64,000 nucleotides of DNA from an uncultured Flavihumibacter sp. (GCA_902168105.1 CABHOY010000024.1:62001-126000); one strand, 5' to 3'. Positions 34,773 through 44,619 are shown, counted from the stretch's first letter. Notes: generated from the sequence alone by a model not told the origin. Program-made: numbers and translations.

Positions 34773-35516
34773 ATGAAAATCTTGGTAATCGGAGGAACTG
34801 GCCTTGTAGGTAAAGAAGTAAGTAAAAAAATGGAGAGTATGGGTAATGAGGTTATTATCGGAACTCCCTCATCCGGAATTAATATCTTGACGGGAGAAGG
34901 ACTGACAAAAGCTTTGATAGGAACTGAAATTGTAATAGATCTTTCCAATTCTCAATCGCCAGATGATCAAATCGCTTTAGATTTTTTTCGCACGGCTGCT
35001 AAAAATCTAATTGGAGCTGAAAAGCTTGTACATATTAAGCATCATCTGGTACTTTCTATTGTCGGAACAGATCGGGCGCAACATATAGGATATTTGCAAG
35101 CAAAAAAGTGTCAGGAAGATACCGTAATCGAATCTGGTATACCCTATACTATCATCCGTTCGACTCAATTTCATGAGCATGTAAACACAATTATATCTGT
35201 TCAGGGTAAAGGCCGGAATGTCCATGTTTCAACAATTGATTATCAGCCGATAGCATTGCAGGATGTTGTGGATTATGTGGTAATGTTCGCTTTGGAACGA
35301 CCCCAAAATAAGATAGTTGAAATAGCAGGACCTGATCGCGGATTGATGGACAATTTCGTGGAAAACTACTTGAGGGTGAAGGGGGAAGATAAGGTTGTAG
35401 TATCTAACCAGGATGACAAATACATGTTCCATAGTATCCCAAAATCGGGATTAGTTCCTTCTGGCGATTTCTATCCGGGTAAGATAAGGTTCGATGATTG
35501 GATAAGAAATTCGTAA
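34773..35516 (+). CDS. NmrA-like NAD(P)-binding protein
   Basis: 247 aa from ATG 34773; the frame is open up to 34632, but the extra 47 residues precede the Rossmann start. MKILVIGGTGLVGKEVSKKM is the nucleotide-binding motif. SIVGTDRAQHIGYLQAKKCQED and YTIIRSTQFHEHV match the SDR-atypical NmrA-like group that includes proteins annotated as sugar epimerases or oxidoreductases. No partner gene is nearby; function is unknown. Confidence 0.87.
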   Translation: MKILVIGGTGLVGKEVSKKMESMGNEVIIGTPSSGINILTGEGLTKALIGTEIVIDLSNSQSPDDQIALDFFRTAAKNLIGAEKLVHIKHHLVLSIVGTDRAQHIGYLQAKKCQEDTVIESGIPYTIIRSTQFHEHVNTIISVQGKGRNVHVSTIDYQPIALQDVVDYVVMFALERPQNKIVEIAGPDRGLMDNFVENYLRVKGEDKVVVSNQDDKYMFHSIPKSGLVPSGDFYPGKIRFDDWIRNS

Positions 35517-35671
35517 TAATCGTGTTGAGAATATTTACGCAAAAGCTATTGCATCTTTTATTGAAACATTGCTGTTTATTGTTGTAGGATTCAGATTAAT
35601 GGGACGAGGCTCAATTTTGAACGTATTGCTAAATCTTCCGCTAGATTGTCTTTGTATAGTGGCAGGAATGT

Positions 35672-37147
35672 TTATCGGGATCCTTTTAGTGCATGTAAGA
35701 AAAATTGCATTTCATTTGAATTAAGCGAGGCAAAACCAAACCTAATTCCATTGACGTCATTTTTATATTTATAGATGCTGCCATCGTTCATGTATATACC
35801 CTTGGTGGCAAGCCTTTCTGAGAGTTGGGGTATGGAGTATTCAGGATCAAATAAAGTCCAAACTGCCATACCCCCATTAGGAACCCTGAAGTTGGCAATA
35901 TCTCCCAACGAAGAGTTTAATAGTTCGCAAAACTCATCCCGCCTCTTTTTGTATAATTTTACAGATCTTCTTAAATGTCTTTGCATTTCACCGCTGCTGA
36001 AAAGATGGGCAACAGATTCTTCGAACAATACATCACCACGAATATCCAGCACTTGCTTCAGCTTGGATGCTTGCCATATAAAATCATCACCACCAATCAA
36101 ATATCCCAACCGGATAGTTGGAGCCAATGTTTTAGAAATTGAGCCAATATAAAGAATATAGCCATCGTGTTCAGCACTGGCCAGAGGCAATATTGGAGCA
36201 TTCCCATAGTGAAAATCATAGTCGTAGTCATCTTCGATTACAGGAAGACGATAACGGCGAATAATATCTAGAAGTTTGACTCGCCTTTCGCCACTGAGAG
36301 TGACAGTTGTCGGGTGGTGGTGGTGTGGAATGATGTAAAGGAGGCTTGGCGTTGATTGTTTGCAGATGTTCTCAATTGCATCGACGTCAATACCGTCATG
36401 ATCAACCTTCACCTTTATAAGCTTAGCACCTAGCTGTTCAAAAAGCCTATCTGCCAATACATAGTTAAGGTCGCCGACAATAACTGTACTGCCAGGCTGG
36501 AGTATCATACTGGCCGCGACAAATATGGCCAATTGTGCACCGTGGGTGATCAGAACTTGCTCAGGAGCAATGTGGAGGGCCCTTGTCTTGGACAAAAAGA
36601 GAGCAAGTTCAGTTCTTAACGAAATACTTCCTTTCGGGCCATCAGCTAATAATTTATTGTGGACATTCGGTCTTCCTGATAAGAATTTGTACCGATCAGT
36701 TATCAAATCTAACCGTGCAATTCTGGCATCAGGATAGCCATCGTTAATCATCAGTTGATGAGGTTTTAGCTGCCTTTTTATTGGTTGCCGAACAGCAATC
36801 GGTCGATAAAAGGTCTTTTGATCCTGTGACAAGAATTTTTCCGGGGTACTCACTTCGAACAACCTGGGGCTCGTTACTGGTAACTGCTGCGAAACGAAGT
36901 TGCCTTTCCGTTTTATTACTTCAAGCCAACCCTCGGCCTGTAGTTCCCCATAGGCAGCAACTACCGTTGTACGGTTTAGATTTAGCATTGTTGCCATATC
37001 CCGACTTGCTGGCAATTGATAACCAGCTTTTATTTTCCCATTTTTTATCAGTTCTATCAAACTATTTGCGACCTGTCTGAAAATGGGGACTGGGGACTGT
37101 CTGTCAACAGCGATGAGCGTACTAAAAGGTAATGTTTGAACTGCCAT
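35672..37147 (-). CDS. MocR/PdxR-type regulator (GntR DNA-binding domain plus aminotransferase domain)
   Basis: 491 aa. The N-terminal GntR winged helix (FRQVANSLIELIKNGKIKAG, SRDMATMLNLNRTTVVAAY) is followed by a fold-type I aminotransferase domain with the PLP lysine in IGSISKTLAPTIRLGYLIGG and VIEDDYDYDF before it. MocR proteins use PLP or an aldimine as effector and often control vitamin B6, amino-acid or transport genes. No pdx gene is adjacent, so the target is open. Confidence 0.92.
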   Translation of the reverse strand: MAVQTLPFSTLIAVDRQSPVPIFRQVANSLIELIKNGKIKAGYQLPASRDMATMLNLNRTTVVAAYGELQAEGWLEVIKRKGNFVSQQLPVTSPRLFEVSTPEKFLSQDQKTFYRPIAVRQPIKRQLKPHQLMINDGYPDARIARLDLITDRYKFLSGRPNVHNKLLADGPKGSISLRTELALFLSKTRALHIAPEQVLITHGAQLAIFVAASMILQPGSTVIVGDLNYVLADRLFEQLGAKLIKVKVDHDGIDVDAIENICKQSTPSLLYIIPHHHHPTTVTLSGERRVKLLDIIRRYRLPVIEDDYDYDFHYGNAPILPLASAEHDGYILYIGSISKTLAPTIRLGYLIGGDDFIWQASKLKQVLDIRGDVLFEESVAHLFSSGEMQRHLRRSVKLYKKRRDEFCELLNSSLGDIANFRVPNGGMAVWTLFDPEYSIPQLSERLATKGIYMNDGSIYKYKNDVNGIRFGFASLNSNEMQFFLHALKGSR

Positions 37148-37528
37148 ATTTAAAAGGTATGTACTCGACCTACAAAATAATGGGCATAATTTACCGAAAA
37201 TTTAATTGGGACTATTATTGGATATTTCGGCAAAAGTAATCACGGAATCCGCACAAGCCGACACAACATTCAGCACGAAATGACACACAATTCCGCTACA
37301 TAGTGGTCAGCTTTTAGCTACTAAAAATTAAGCTGAAGATTATTAACTCTTAACAACGGACCCGAGAGATCAATTGGGAGGCTTTACACTCCTACATCAT
37401 TTGAGTTGATGAACTCTCCGAAAAATTGGCGGTACTTATCCACTTCTCAACATCAAGGATTCGAATCCCGGATCTTTGACAGTCAAAATCATTCGAGAAA
37501 AACGACTATGCATCATTAACCAACAACA
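37148..37528. other. Intergenic region between mocR-like gene and tRNA-Ser terminator
   Basis: 380 bp with no gene. Around 37465-37476 GGATTCGAATCC, a 12-bp palindrome resembling a tRNA T loop, is followed by a TTTGACAGTCAAA inverted repeat. It may be a decayed tRNA piece, but stems do not pair well. Confidence 0.4.
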
Positions 37529-37561
37529 AAAAAGCCTTCAGATCTAATCTGAAGGCTTTTT
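37529..37561 (-). terminator. Terminator of the tRNA-Ser gene
   Basis: 15-bp perfect stem (AAAAAGCCTTCAGAT / ATCTGAAGGCTTTTT) with a 3-nt loop, directly downstream of the minus-strand tRNA. Confidence 0.9.
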
Positions 37562-37570
37562 AACTTCCTG

Positions 37571-37657
37571 CGGAGAAGAAGGGATTCGAACCCTTGAAAC
37601 CCTTTCGAGTTTACACACTTTCCAGGCGTGCCAGTTCAACCACTCCTGCACTTCTCC
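37571..37657 (-). tRNA. tRNA-Ser (anticodon GGA)
   Basis: 87 nt on the minus strand. The acceptor strands GGAGAAG and CTTCTCC pair fully and the discriminator is G. The anticodon loop CTGGAAA carries GGA (reads UCC/UCU). A long variable arm and a GGTTCGAATCC T arm mark it as serine-type. CCA is not encoded. Confidence 0.95.
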
Positions 37658-37717
37658 GGTTGATTTTAATTCAGGGTTGCAAAGATATCGCTTTCCCCCG
37701 TATTACCAAAAATAAAT

Positions 37718-38761
37718 TTATATCGTCTCCCAGTCGTGGGTATTCGTTGTCAATTCCCCTCTCAGTGAAGTTTCGATCATTTCCCTGGTGGCTTCGAGGT
37801 CCAGGTTTTGCCCCAGTACGAACATTAGTTTGGTGATGGCCGCTTCGAAGGTCATATCATGTCCGCTGATCACACCTATTTGCTGCAGGGGCTGACTGGT
37901 CTCATATTTTCCCAGTTCAACGGAGCCACCGTCGCACTGTGTGATGTCAACGATCACAACGCCCTTGTCAATAGCCTTTTTAAGGCTCTCAATGAACCAG
38001 GGCTGGGTGTTCGTATTACCACTACCGAATGTTTCCAAAATGACGCCCCGGAGGCCTGTTACGTTGAGTATCGCTTCCACCGCCTTGCGGGTGATACCCG
38101 GGAACATCTTCAGAACGGTCACATTATCGTCCAGGTGCTTATGTACTTTCAACGGTTTTTCCGGAGAAGGCAATACTACCTGCGTTTTGTACTTGATGTC
38201 AATCCCTGCTTCTGCCAGCGGAGGGTAGTTCATGGAGTAGAACGCTTCGAACTTCTCGGCGTTATACTTCTTGGAACGGTTACCACGGAAGAGGGCAAAG
38301 TCGAAATATATACATACCTCCGGTACGACTACCTGCCCGTTGTGGCGGGTAGCAGCTATTTCCATGGCGGTAATGATGTTCTCTTTAGCGTCAGTACGGA
38401 TCTTGCCGATCGGCAACTGCGACCCGGTCAGGATAACTGGTTTAGAGAGGTTCTCCAGCATGAAACTTAATGCAGAAGCTGTGAAAGACATGGTATCAGA
38501 ACCGTGTAGGATAACAAATCCGTCATAACGGTCATACCGGTCTTCTATGATGGAGGCTATTTCCACCCATATCTCCGGTTGCATGTCTGAAGAATCGATA
38601 GGAGGATTGAAGGCGTATACGTAAAAGTCAATCCCCATCCGGTATAATTCAGGAAGATTGTTACGTATTTCATTAAACCCGATAGGACGCAAGGCTTTGG
38701 TTTTCTCGTCGTAGATCATCCCAACTGTGCCTCCTGTATAAATAATCAGGATTTTACTCAT
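37718..38761 (-). CDS. ansA: Type I (cytoplasmic) L-asparaginase
   Basis: 347 aa, no signal peptide. The first catalytic motif ILIIYTGGTVGMIYD carries the nucleophile Thr. The second motif VILHGSDTMSFTASALSFML carries the HGTDT-like triad (GSDT). LTGSQLPIGKIRTDAKENI is also typical of the AnsA type. It hydrolyses asparagine to aspartate and ammonia in the cytoplasm. The gene is followed by tatD upstream on the same strand (45 bp). Confidence 0.95.
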   Translation of the reverse strand: MSKILIIYTGGTVGMIYDEKTKALRPIGFNEIRNNLPELYRMGIDFYVYAFNPPIDSSDMQPEIWVEIASIIEDRYDRYDGFVILHGSDTMSFTASALSFMLENLSKPVILTGSQLPIGKIRTDAKENIITAMEIAATRHNGQVVVPEVCIYFDFALFRGNRSKKYNAEKFEAFYSMNYPPLAEAGIDIKYKTQVVLPSPEKPLKVHKHLDDNVTVLKMFPGITRKAVEAILNVTGLRGVILETFGSGNTNTQPWFIESLKKAIDKGVVIVDITQCDGGSVELGKYETSQPLQQIGVISGHDMTFEAAITKLMFVLGQNLDLEATREMIETSLRGELTTNTHDWETI

Positions 38762-38806
38762 TGATGCTGCTGTTCCAAATTGCCTGCAAATGTACCGCCT
38801 AAAAGG

Positions 38807-39577
38807 TTAGTGGGTTTTGAATAATTTAAGCGCGTTGTTTGTGGTAATTGCAGCTACATCCGCTATTTTTAGATTTTTTACATCTGCTATCTTTTCCCCG
38901 ATCAGTGGAATGTAGGCGCTTTCATTCCTTTTTCCGCGGTAGGGTACGGGGGCCAGGTAAGGCGCATCGGTTTCCAGCACAATGTATTGCATGTCGATAT
39001 TTTCCAGGATCTTATCCAGCCCCGATTTCTTGAATGTCACCACTCCGCCGATGCCCAGGTAAAAGCCCAGACCGATGATCTCTTTCGCTTCTTCGGCAGT
39101 ACCTGAAAAGCAATGGAAAACGCCGGACAAACGGCCGTCCTGTAAAGCTTTTACTTCGTCGATGCATTCGCGGGTACTTTCCCTGCTGTGAATGGCGACC
39201 GGCAGACTGTATTCTCTGGCCATTTCCAGCTGACCACGAAATGCTTTATACTGTTGTTCCTTGTACGTGGTGTCCCAATAGAAATCAAGCCCGATCTCGC
39301 CAATGGCCTTAAATGGTCTCTTTGCCAGCCATTCCCGCACCACGGCCAGTTCCTGCTCCACATTCTCATTAATGTAACAGGGGTGTACACCCATCATAGC
39401 GAAGCAATTTTCAGGAAACTGGTCCTCTAAAGCCAGCATCCCCTCTATGGAAGTACTGTCAATATTCGGTAGGTATAACCTGGATACGCCCGCCGCCAAG
39501 GCCCGCTCCACCATTGCTGTCCTGTCTGCCGAAAACTCCTCCCCATACAGATGGGCATGTGTGTCAATCCAGTTCAT
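38807..39577 (-). CDS. TatD family metal-dependent hydrolase (DNase)
   Basis: 256 aa. Metal-binding motifs of the TIM-barrel TatD family: WIDTHAHLYGEEF (HxH) at the start, AIGEIGLDFYWD (Glu), LPVAIHSRES (His), GVFHCFSGTAEEA (His) and VLETDAPYLAP (Asp). The family includes 3'-5' DNases acting in DNA repair or fragmentation. Read in the same direction as the asparaginase gene and likely co-transcribed. Confidence 0.94.
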   Translation of the reverse strand: MNWIDTHAHLYGEEFSADRTAMVERALAAGVSRLYLPNIDSTSIEGMLALEDQFPENCFAMMGVHPCYINENVEQELAVVREWLAKRPFKAIGEIGLDFYWDTTYKEQQYKAFRGQLEMAREYSLPVAIHSRESTRECIDEVKALQDGRLSGVFHCFSGTAEEAKEIIGLGFYLGIGGVVTFKKSGLDKILENIDMQYIVLETDAPYLAPVPYRGKRNESAYIPLIGEKIADVKNLKIADVAAITTNNALKLFKTH

Positions 39578-39618
39578 TTATAAGATATTAAATATTTTTA
39601 TAGGATTTGTAAAAATAT

Positions 39619-39626
39619 TATATTTG
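39619..39626 (+). promoter_or_regulatory. -7 element of the lipoprotein gene
   Basis: TATATTTG fits TAnnTTTG, in a very AT-rich intergenic region. It implies a leader of about 70 nt before ATG 39702. Confidence 0.45.
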
Positions 39627-39701
39627 TATAATAAATATTTTAGCTAAATCCGTACATACAAAAGTACGGCCGGAAAACCTCATTTAAAACTATACTATTC
39701 T

Positions 39702-40595
39702 ATGAAAGGCTACTTTTGCTTTAACCGTATCTTCGCAGGTGTCATAGTCCTGCTATTGATGGTAACCTTATTCTTCGCCTGTACCAAATCGGCTACTGAT
39801 ACTGCCGACATCGATACCAACAAAGGCGATAATGCAACAATCACTGCTGCTGCTGACCAGGCGGTTGTAAGCGGGATATACGATGACCTCTTCGGTATTG
39901 CGCTGGAGATAGGTGCAGACGCTGGTTATAACGAAACTGGTCGTAAAGCCGCCCTCGATAAATTAAGCGCAAAGTTAGGGATAGGCTGTTTCAATTATGA
40001 TATTGATGATGTGATGAACGACCAATGGCCTAAAACCATTCTGCTCCGTTTCGGCGCTGGTTGTGCCGATAACACAGGTCGTGTACGCGCAGGTAATATC
40101 CAGATGATCTTCAGTGGTTATTTCTTCTATCCTGGTTCCGTGATCACTATTAAACCATTGACCTACACTGTGAATGGTGTGAAGGTGACTGGTACCAAGA
40201 CTATCACCAATGTCAGCACTGGCAGCTTATATAAATATACTTCTGTTGTGACAGATGGTACTGTAACACTGGATTCAATAATGGTAAGTTTCATCAGTAA
40301 TACTACACTCACCCAGACTTCAGGCACCGCTACTCTGGGAGATGTAACTGATGATATCTTTAAGATCACCGGTACAGATTCCCTGGTATATCCGGGAGGT
40401 ATTGGCGCTTCTATTGTTGTAAATGAAGCAGATGCTCTGGAAAGACAAGTAGAGTGCCCATGGATCGGTAAAGGTAAAGCGCTGGTTACCGTAAATGGTG
40501 TTAGTGCTACGATCAACTACGGTAACGGTATCTGTGATGATTCCGCTACTATCGACCTCGGAGACAAGATCAAAGCCATCAAATTGCCTAAATAA
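39702..40595 (+). CDS. Lipoprotein of unknown function
   Basis: 297 aa. Signal helix VIVLLLMVTLFFACTKS, with lipobox FFAC and Cys27 as the anchor. The body is beta-rich with many Thr, Ser and Gly residues (ITIKPLTYTVNGVKVTGTKT; VTVNGVSATINYGNGICDDS) and four scattered cysteines. I know similar lipoproteins only as hypothetical proteins in Chitinophagaceae. It stands alone and is ended by a clear hairpin. Confidence 0.85.
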   Translation: MKGYFCFNRIFAGVIVLLLMVTLFFACTKSATDTADIDTNKGDNATITAAADQAVVSGIYDDLFGIALEIGADAGYNETGRKAALDKLSAKLGIGCFNYDIDDVMNDQWPKTILLRFGAGCADNTGRVRAGNIQMIFSGYFFYPGSVITIKPLTYTVNGVKVTGTKTITNVSTGSLYKYTSVVTDGTVTLDSIMVSFISNTTLTQTSGTATLGDVTDDIFKITGTDSLVYPGGIGASIVVNEADALERQVECPWIGKGKALVTVNGVSATINYGNGICDDSATIDLGDKIKAIKLPK

Positions 40596-40615
40596 GCAAT
40601 AATAATTCATAAAGG

Positions 40616-40644
40616 AAGCCCGGGTGATATGCCCGGGCTTTTCT
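40616..40644 (+). terminator. Terminator after the lipoprotein gene
   Basis: Stem AAGCCCGGG / CCCGGGCTT (9 bp, GC-rich), 7-nt loop, followed by TTTTC. It may also serve the convergent deacetylase gene. Confidence 0.85.
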
Positions 40645-40658
40645 ATTTTAGGTACGTT

Positions 40659-41285
40659 TTAGTAAGGGATCGCTTCCATGTTCAGCTGTTGTTTCCTGAA
40701 ATACTCGAGTACCCGTGGCAGGGCATATTCCAGCCGGTCCCATGCTTTCGTACTGTCATGAAAGACAATAATAGAGCCTGCCTTTGCCTTGAACACCACG
40801 TTCTGCACGCAGTCCTCTCCGCTTCTTTCCGTATCAAAATCAGCACTTAGTACATCCCACATAATAACCTGTGCATTAGGAACGACTTTTTTCAGGTGTT
40901 TGATCTGAAACGGCGTGATTCTCCCATAAGGAGGCCTGAACAGGGGGGAATTGACATATTTCCGGGCTTCGAGAATGTTCTCAATATATTTCTCTGTCCC
41001 TGTTTTCCAGCCGTTAAGGTGGTTATGTGTATGATTGCCGGTATGATGTCCTTCTTCCAGGATCTGCTGATAGATCTCAGGGTGATCAATAACGTTTTTC
41101 CCTATACAAAAGAAAGTTGCTTTCGCTTCATATTTACGGAGCTGTTCCAGTACGAAGGGGGTGGCTGTTGGATGGGGGCCGTCGTCGAATGTCAGATACA
41201 CGGATGGCCTGGCCGGGGAAAAGTTCCAGGTGCAGCTTTTATACAGTGCTTTTAGCAATGCAGGTGTTTTCGTAAGATAAAACAT
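40659..41285 (-). CDS. Polysaccharide deacetylase family protein (NodB domain)
   Basis: 208 aa from ATG 41285; the frame extends to 41396, but that would run into gltX coding DNA. The NodB motifs are intact: YLTFDDGPHP (catalytic and metal Asp), TGNHTHNHLNG (metal HxxxH), PLFRPPYGR (Arg) and a late IIVFHDS. Substrates are N-acetylated sugars such as peptidoglycan or chitin oligomers. It has no clear signal peptide, although a short hydrophobic N-terminus is present. Divergent to gltX. Confidence 0.92.
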   Translation of the reverse strand: MFYLTKTPALLKALYKSCTWNFSPARPSVYLTFDDGPHPTATPFVLEQLRKYEAKATFFCIGKNVIDHPEIYQQILEEGHHTGNHTHNHLNGWKTGTEKYIENILEARKYVNSPLFRPPYGRITPFQIKHLKKVVPNAQVIMWDVLSADFDTERSGEDCVQNVVFKAKAGSIIVFHDSTKAWDRLEYALPRVLEYFRKQQLNMEAIPY

Positions 41286-41327
41286 GGATGTAGAGATTGA
41301 AAAATAAAGGTAGCTAAAATCTTTCTT

Positions 41328-41335
41328 TACCTTTG
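41328..41335 (+). promoter_or_regulatory. -7 element of gltX, 4 nt before the start codon
   Basis: TACCTTTG fits TAnnTTTG and ends at 41335; the ATG begins at 41340. Transcription would start about at the ATG, so gltX mRNA is probably leaderless. No TTG lies at the standard spacing. Confidence 0.5.
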
Positions 41336-41339
41336 CGCC

Positions 41340-42872
41340 ATGCAACAACAGAAAGTAAGGGTACGCTTTGCGCCCAGTCCAACAGGTGGCCTGCACCTCG
41401 GAGGTGTACGCACAGTTCTATTCAATTATTTATTTGCAAAGCAGCACAACGGTGAGTTTGTGTTGAGGATTGAAGATACAGACCAGACCCGCTACGTGCC
41501 TGGTGCGGAAGAATATATCATAGAGTGTCTTCGCTGGTGCGGATTGAACCCGGATGAGGGTCCGCATGTTGGTGGCCCCTATGCTCCCTATCGCCAGAGT
41601 GAACGTAAAGCCCAATACCGCCAGTATGCGGAACAGCTGGTGAAAGATGGTTATGCTTATTATGCTTTCGATACTCCCGAGGAACTGGAGGAAATGCGTG
41701 CTAAACTGAAAACTGCGGAGAACCCTAATCCGCAATATAACGCCGCCGCACGTCAGCAGATGCGTAATTCCATCAGCCTGTCTGCCGAAGAAACTACCAG
41801 CCTGATTGAGAAAGGTACACCGTATGTAGTTCGTATCAAGATGCCACTAAATGAAGAAGTTGGCTTTACTGATATGATCCGCGGACATGTACAGTTCAAT
41901 ACCAGTACTGTTGATGATAAAGTGTTGCTGAAAGCAGACGGTATGCCTACTTATCACCTCGCTGTGGTGGTAGACGATTACCTGATGAAGATCACCCATG
42001 CCTTCCGTGGGGAGGAATGGCTGCCTTCTGCCCCTGTGCATCTCCTGTTATGGAAATATCTGGGATGGGAAACACAGATGCCAAACTGGGCCCATCTGCC
42101 GCTGATCCTGAAACCGGATGGTAACGGTAAGCTGAGCAAACGTGATGGTGACAGACTGGGTTTCCCGGTGTATGCCATGAACTGGACCGATCCTAAGAGT
42201 AACGAAACGACCAAAGGTTTCCGAGAGCTCGGTTTCCTGCCTGAGGCATTTGTAAATATGCTGGCCATGATCGGCTGGAATGACGGCTCCGGTCAGGAGA
42301 TCTTCACTATCGAAGAACTGATCGAACGCTTTTCTATCGACCGTGTACATAAAGCCGGCGCCAAGTTCGATTTCGAAAAGGCGAAATGGTTCAACCACCA
42401 ATATCTCCTTCATGCAGATAATGACCGTTTAGCGCAGTTATTTGCGCCTGTATTGAAAGAGAAAGACGTGAACGCATCTGCGGAATATGTGGCGAAAATT
42501 GCGGGTCTTGTGAAGGAGCGTTGCAACTTCGTGAACGATATCTGGGAACATGCCTTCTTCTTCTTCCAGCAGCCTGAAAGCTTTGATGTTGCAGCTGTAA
42601 AGCCTAAGTGGAATGATGATAAGACACAGTTCTTCCGTGACTGGGCAGGTGTGGTAGAAGATCATGCAGAGTTCACAGCAGTATCTTTGGAAGAAAGCTT
42701 TAAAACGCTGGCGGCGTCTAAAAATATTAAACCAGGAGAATTGCAGTTGCCTTTCCGTATCATGTTATGCGGTGGTAAATTCGGCCCTCCGGTGTTCAAT
42801 ATTGCAGAGACGCTGGGTAAACATGAGACTATTGCGAGGATCATTAAAGGCCTGGATGCGATCAATGCATAA
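41340..42872 (+). CDS. gltX: Glutamate--tRNA ligase
   Basis: 510 aa class I synthetase. The HIGH-type motif is in RFAPSPTGGLHLGGVRTVLFN (start region) and the KMSKS-type motif is KLSKRDG (about residue 260). LRIEDTDQTRYVPGAEEYI is the glutamate-specific segment. Charges tRNA-Glu. A dedicated glnS gene lies convergently just downstream, so tRNA-Gln is charged directly in this organism. Confidence 0.97.
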   Translation: MQQQKVRVRFAPSPTGGLHLGGVRTVLFNYLFAKQHNGEFVLRIEDTDQTRYVPGAEEYIIECLRWCGLNPDEGPHVGGPYAPYRQSERKAQYRQYAEQLVKDGYAYYAFDTPEELEEMRAKLKTAENPNPQYNAAARQQMRNSISLSAEETTSLIEKGTPYVVRIKMPLNEEVGFTDMIRGHVQFNTSTVDDKVLLKADGMPTYHLAVVVDDYLMKITHAFRGEEWLPSAPVHLLLWKYLGWETQMPNWAHLPLILKPDGNGKLSKRDGDRLGFPVYAMNWTDPKSNETTKGFRELGFLPEAFVNMLAMIGWNDGSGQEIFTIEELIERFSIDRVHKAGAKFDFEKAKWFNHQYLLHADNDRLAQLFAPVLKEKDVNASAEYVAKIAGLVKERCNFVNDIWEHAFFFFQQPESFDVAAVKPKWNDDKTQFFRDWAGVVEDHAEFTAVSLEESFKTLAASKNIKPGELQLPFRIMLCGGKFGPPVFNIAETLGKHETIARIIKGLDAINA

Positions 42873-42877
42873 GATAT

Positions 42878-42941
42878 AATACTAGTCATAAAAAGATAAG
42901 CCGTATCAATTGATACGGCTTATCTTTTTATGACTAGTATT
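42878..42941. terminator. 64-bp perfect palindrome acting as bidirectional terminator (gltX / glnS)
   Basis: Left arm 42878-42909 is the exact reverse complement of 42910-42941 with no loop bases between. A GC core (AAGCCGTATC) is flanked by AAAAAG and CTTTTT, and the outer part contains ACTAGT. It is placed between convergent genes 6 bp after gltX and 11 bp before the glnS end. Confidence 0.9.
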
Positions 42942-42951
42942 TATTTATCGA

Positions 42952-44619
42952 TCATCCTTTCTTCGCCTCTTTCGCCCAGGTATCCTTCAACGTTACGGTA
43001 CGGTTAAATACTACTTTTTCAACAGTACTGTCCACATCTACACTGAAGTAACCTTTACGCAGGAACTGGAAGCGGTCGCCCGGCTTCGCTTTCAACAAGC
43101 TAGGCTCGATGTATGCATTCTTGATAACCTGTAAAGAGTCAGGGTTGATATATGATTTGAAATCACCTTCTTCATTGCCCGGATCTTCTACTTTGAACAG
43201 ACGATCGTACAATCTTACCTCTGCAGTAGCCGCATGTGCCGCACTTACCCAATGGATGGTGCCTTTCACATTCAGTCCGGTAGTATCTCCACCGCTTTTA
43301 CTTTCAGGGAAGTAAGTCGCGTAGATAGTAGTGATATTGCCATCAGCATCTTTCTCAAAGCTTTCGCCTTTGATGATGTAGGCGTTTTTCAAACGTACTA
43401 CCAGACCTGGCCCCAGACGGAAGAACTTCTTAGGAGGCTCTTCCATGAAGTCTTCACGCTCAATGTACAGCGTATTGCTGAAAGGTAATGTACGTGTACC
43501 GCTATTCGGATCTTCCGGATTATTCTCGGCGGTCATTTCTTCTACCTGATCTGTTGGATAGTTGGTGATAACCAGTTTTACAGGGTCCAGTACTGCCATC
43601 ACACGATTGGCCGTTTTATTCAGCTCTTCGCGGATACAGAACTCCAGCAGGCTAACATCGATCATGTTATCACGTTTCTGTACACCGATGCGTTCGCAGA
43701 ATGCACGGATGCTGGCAGCTGTATAACCACGGCGGCGCAGACCGCTGATAGTCGGCATACGTGGATCGTCCCAGCCGGTAACGTATTTCTCATTCACCAG
43801 CTGTAACAGCTTACGTTTGCTCATTACCGTATAGGTAAGATTTAAACGTGCAAACTCGTACTGGTGGGATGGGAATATCGCCAGTTGCTCGATGAACCAG
43901 TTGTACAACGGACGATGGGGAATGAACTCCAGTGTACAAACGGAATGCGTAACGTTTTCGATGCTATCGCTCTGTCCGTGAGCAAAGTCGTACATCGGGT
44001 ATATACACCAGCTATCACCGGTACGATGGTGATGAGCATGTTTAATACGATAGATGATCGGGTCGCGCATATGCATGTTAGGAGACGCCAGGTCTACCTT
44101 TGCACGCAATACTTTCTCTCCGTCTTTGAATTCTCCCTTACGCATACGTGCAAACAGGTCGAGGTTCTCCTCGATACTGCGGTTACGGTAAGGGGTGCCT
44201 TTACCGGGTTCAGTAGGTGTTCCTTTGGAAATTGCGATCTCCTCCGGAGTAGAATCATCTACATAAGCCAGTCCGTTCTTTATCAGTTGTACAGCGAAGT
44301 TGTATATCTGTTCGAAATAATCGGAAGCATACAGTTCCTGGGCCCACTCAAAACCCAACCATTGAATGTCGGCTTTAATGGAATCCACATATTCAGTATC
44401 CTCCGTAACGGGATTTGTATCGTCAAAACGGAGGTTGGTTTTACCATTGTACTTCTGTGCAAGGCCAAAGTTGAGGCAGATGGATTTGGCATGCCCGATG
44501 TGCAGGTAGCCATTTGGTTCGGGTGGGAAGCGTGTAAGCACCGTGCCGCCATTAACTCCGTTGGTAACGTCCTCTTCTACGATCTGTTCCAGAAAATTGA
44601 GGTTCCTTTCTTCGCTCAT
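42952..44619 (-). CDS. glnS: Glutamine--tRNA ligase
   Basis: 555 aa class I synthetase. HIGH motif in [20 protein letters not shown] (about residue 30), [15 protein letters not shown], and the KMSKS-like motif [12 protein letters not shown] (about 265). The C-terminal beta-barrel anticodon-binding region follows. It is present beside gltX and convergent to it. The start at 44619 precedes the conserved [14 protein letters not shown]. Confidence 0.97.
   Translation of the reverse strand: MSEERNLNFLEQIVEEDVTNGVNGGTVLTRFPPEPNGYLHIGHAKSICLNFGLAQKYNGKTNLRFDDTNPVTEDTEYVDSIKADIQWLGFEWAQELYASDYFEQIYNFAVQLIKNGLAYVDDSTPEEIAISKGTPTEPGKGTPYRNRSIEENLDLFARMRKGEFKDGEKVLRAKVDLASPNMHMRDPIIYRIKHAHHHRTGDSWCIYPMYDFAHGQSDSIENVTHSVCTLEFIPHRPLYNWFIEQLAIFPSHQYEFARLNLTYTVMSKRKLLQLVNEKYVTGWDDPRMPTISGLRRRGYTAASIRAFCERIGVQKRDNMIDVSLLEFCIREELNKTANRVMAVLDPVKLVITNYPTDQVEEMTAENNPEDPNSGTRTLPFSNTLYIEREDFMEEPPKKFFRLGPGLVVRLKNAYIIKGESFEKDADGNITTIYATYFPESKSGGDTTGLNVKGTIHWVSAAHAATAEVRLYDRLFKVEDPGNEEGDFKSYINPDSLQVIKNAYIEPSLLKAKPGDRFQFLRKGYFSVDVDSTVEKVVFNRTVTLKDTWAKEAKKG

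Noticed and set aside
37437..37490. A second tRNA next to tRNA-Ser
   Set aside because: A T-loop-like GGATTCGAATCC is present, but acceptor and anticodon stems do not form.
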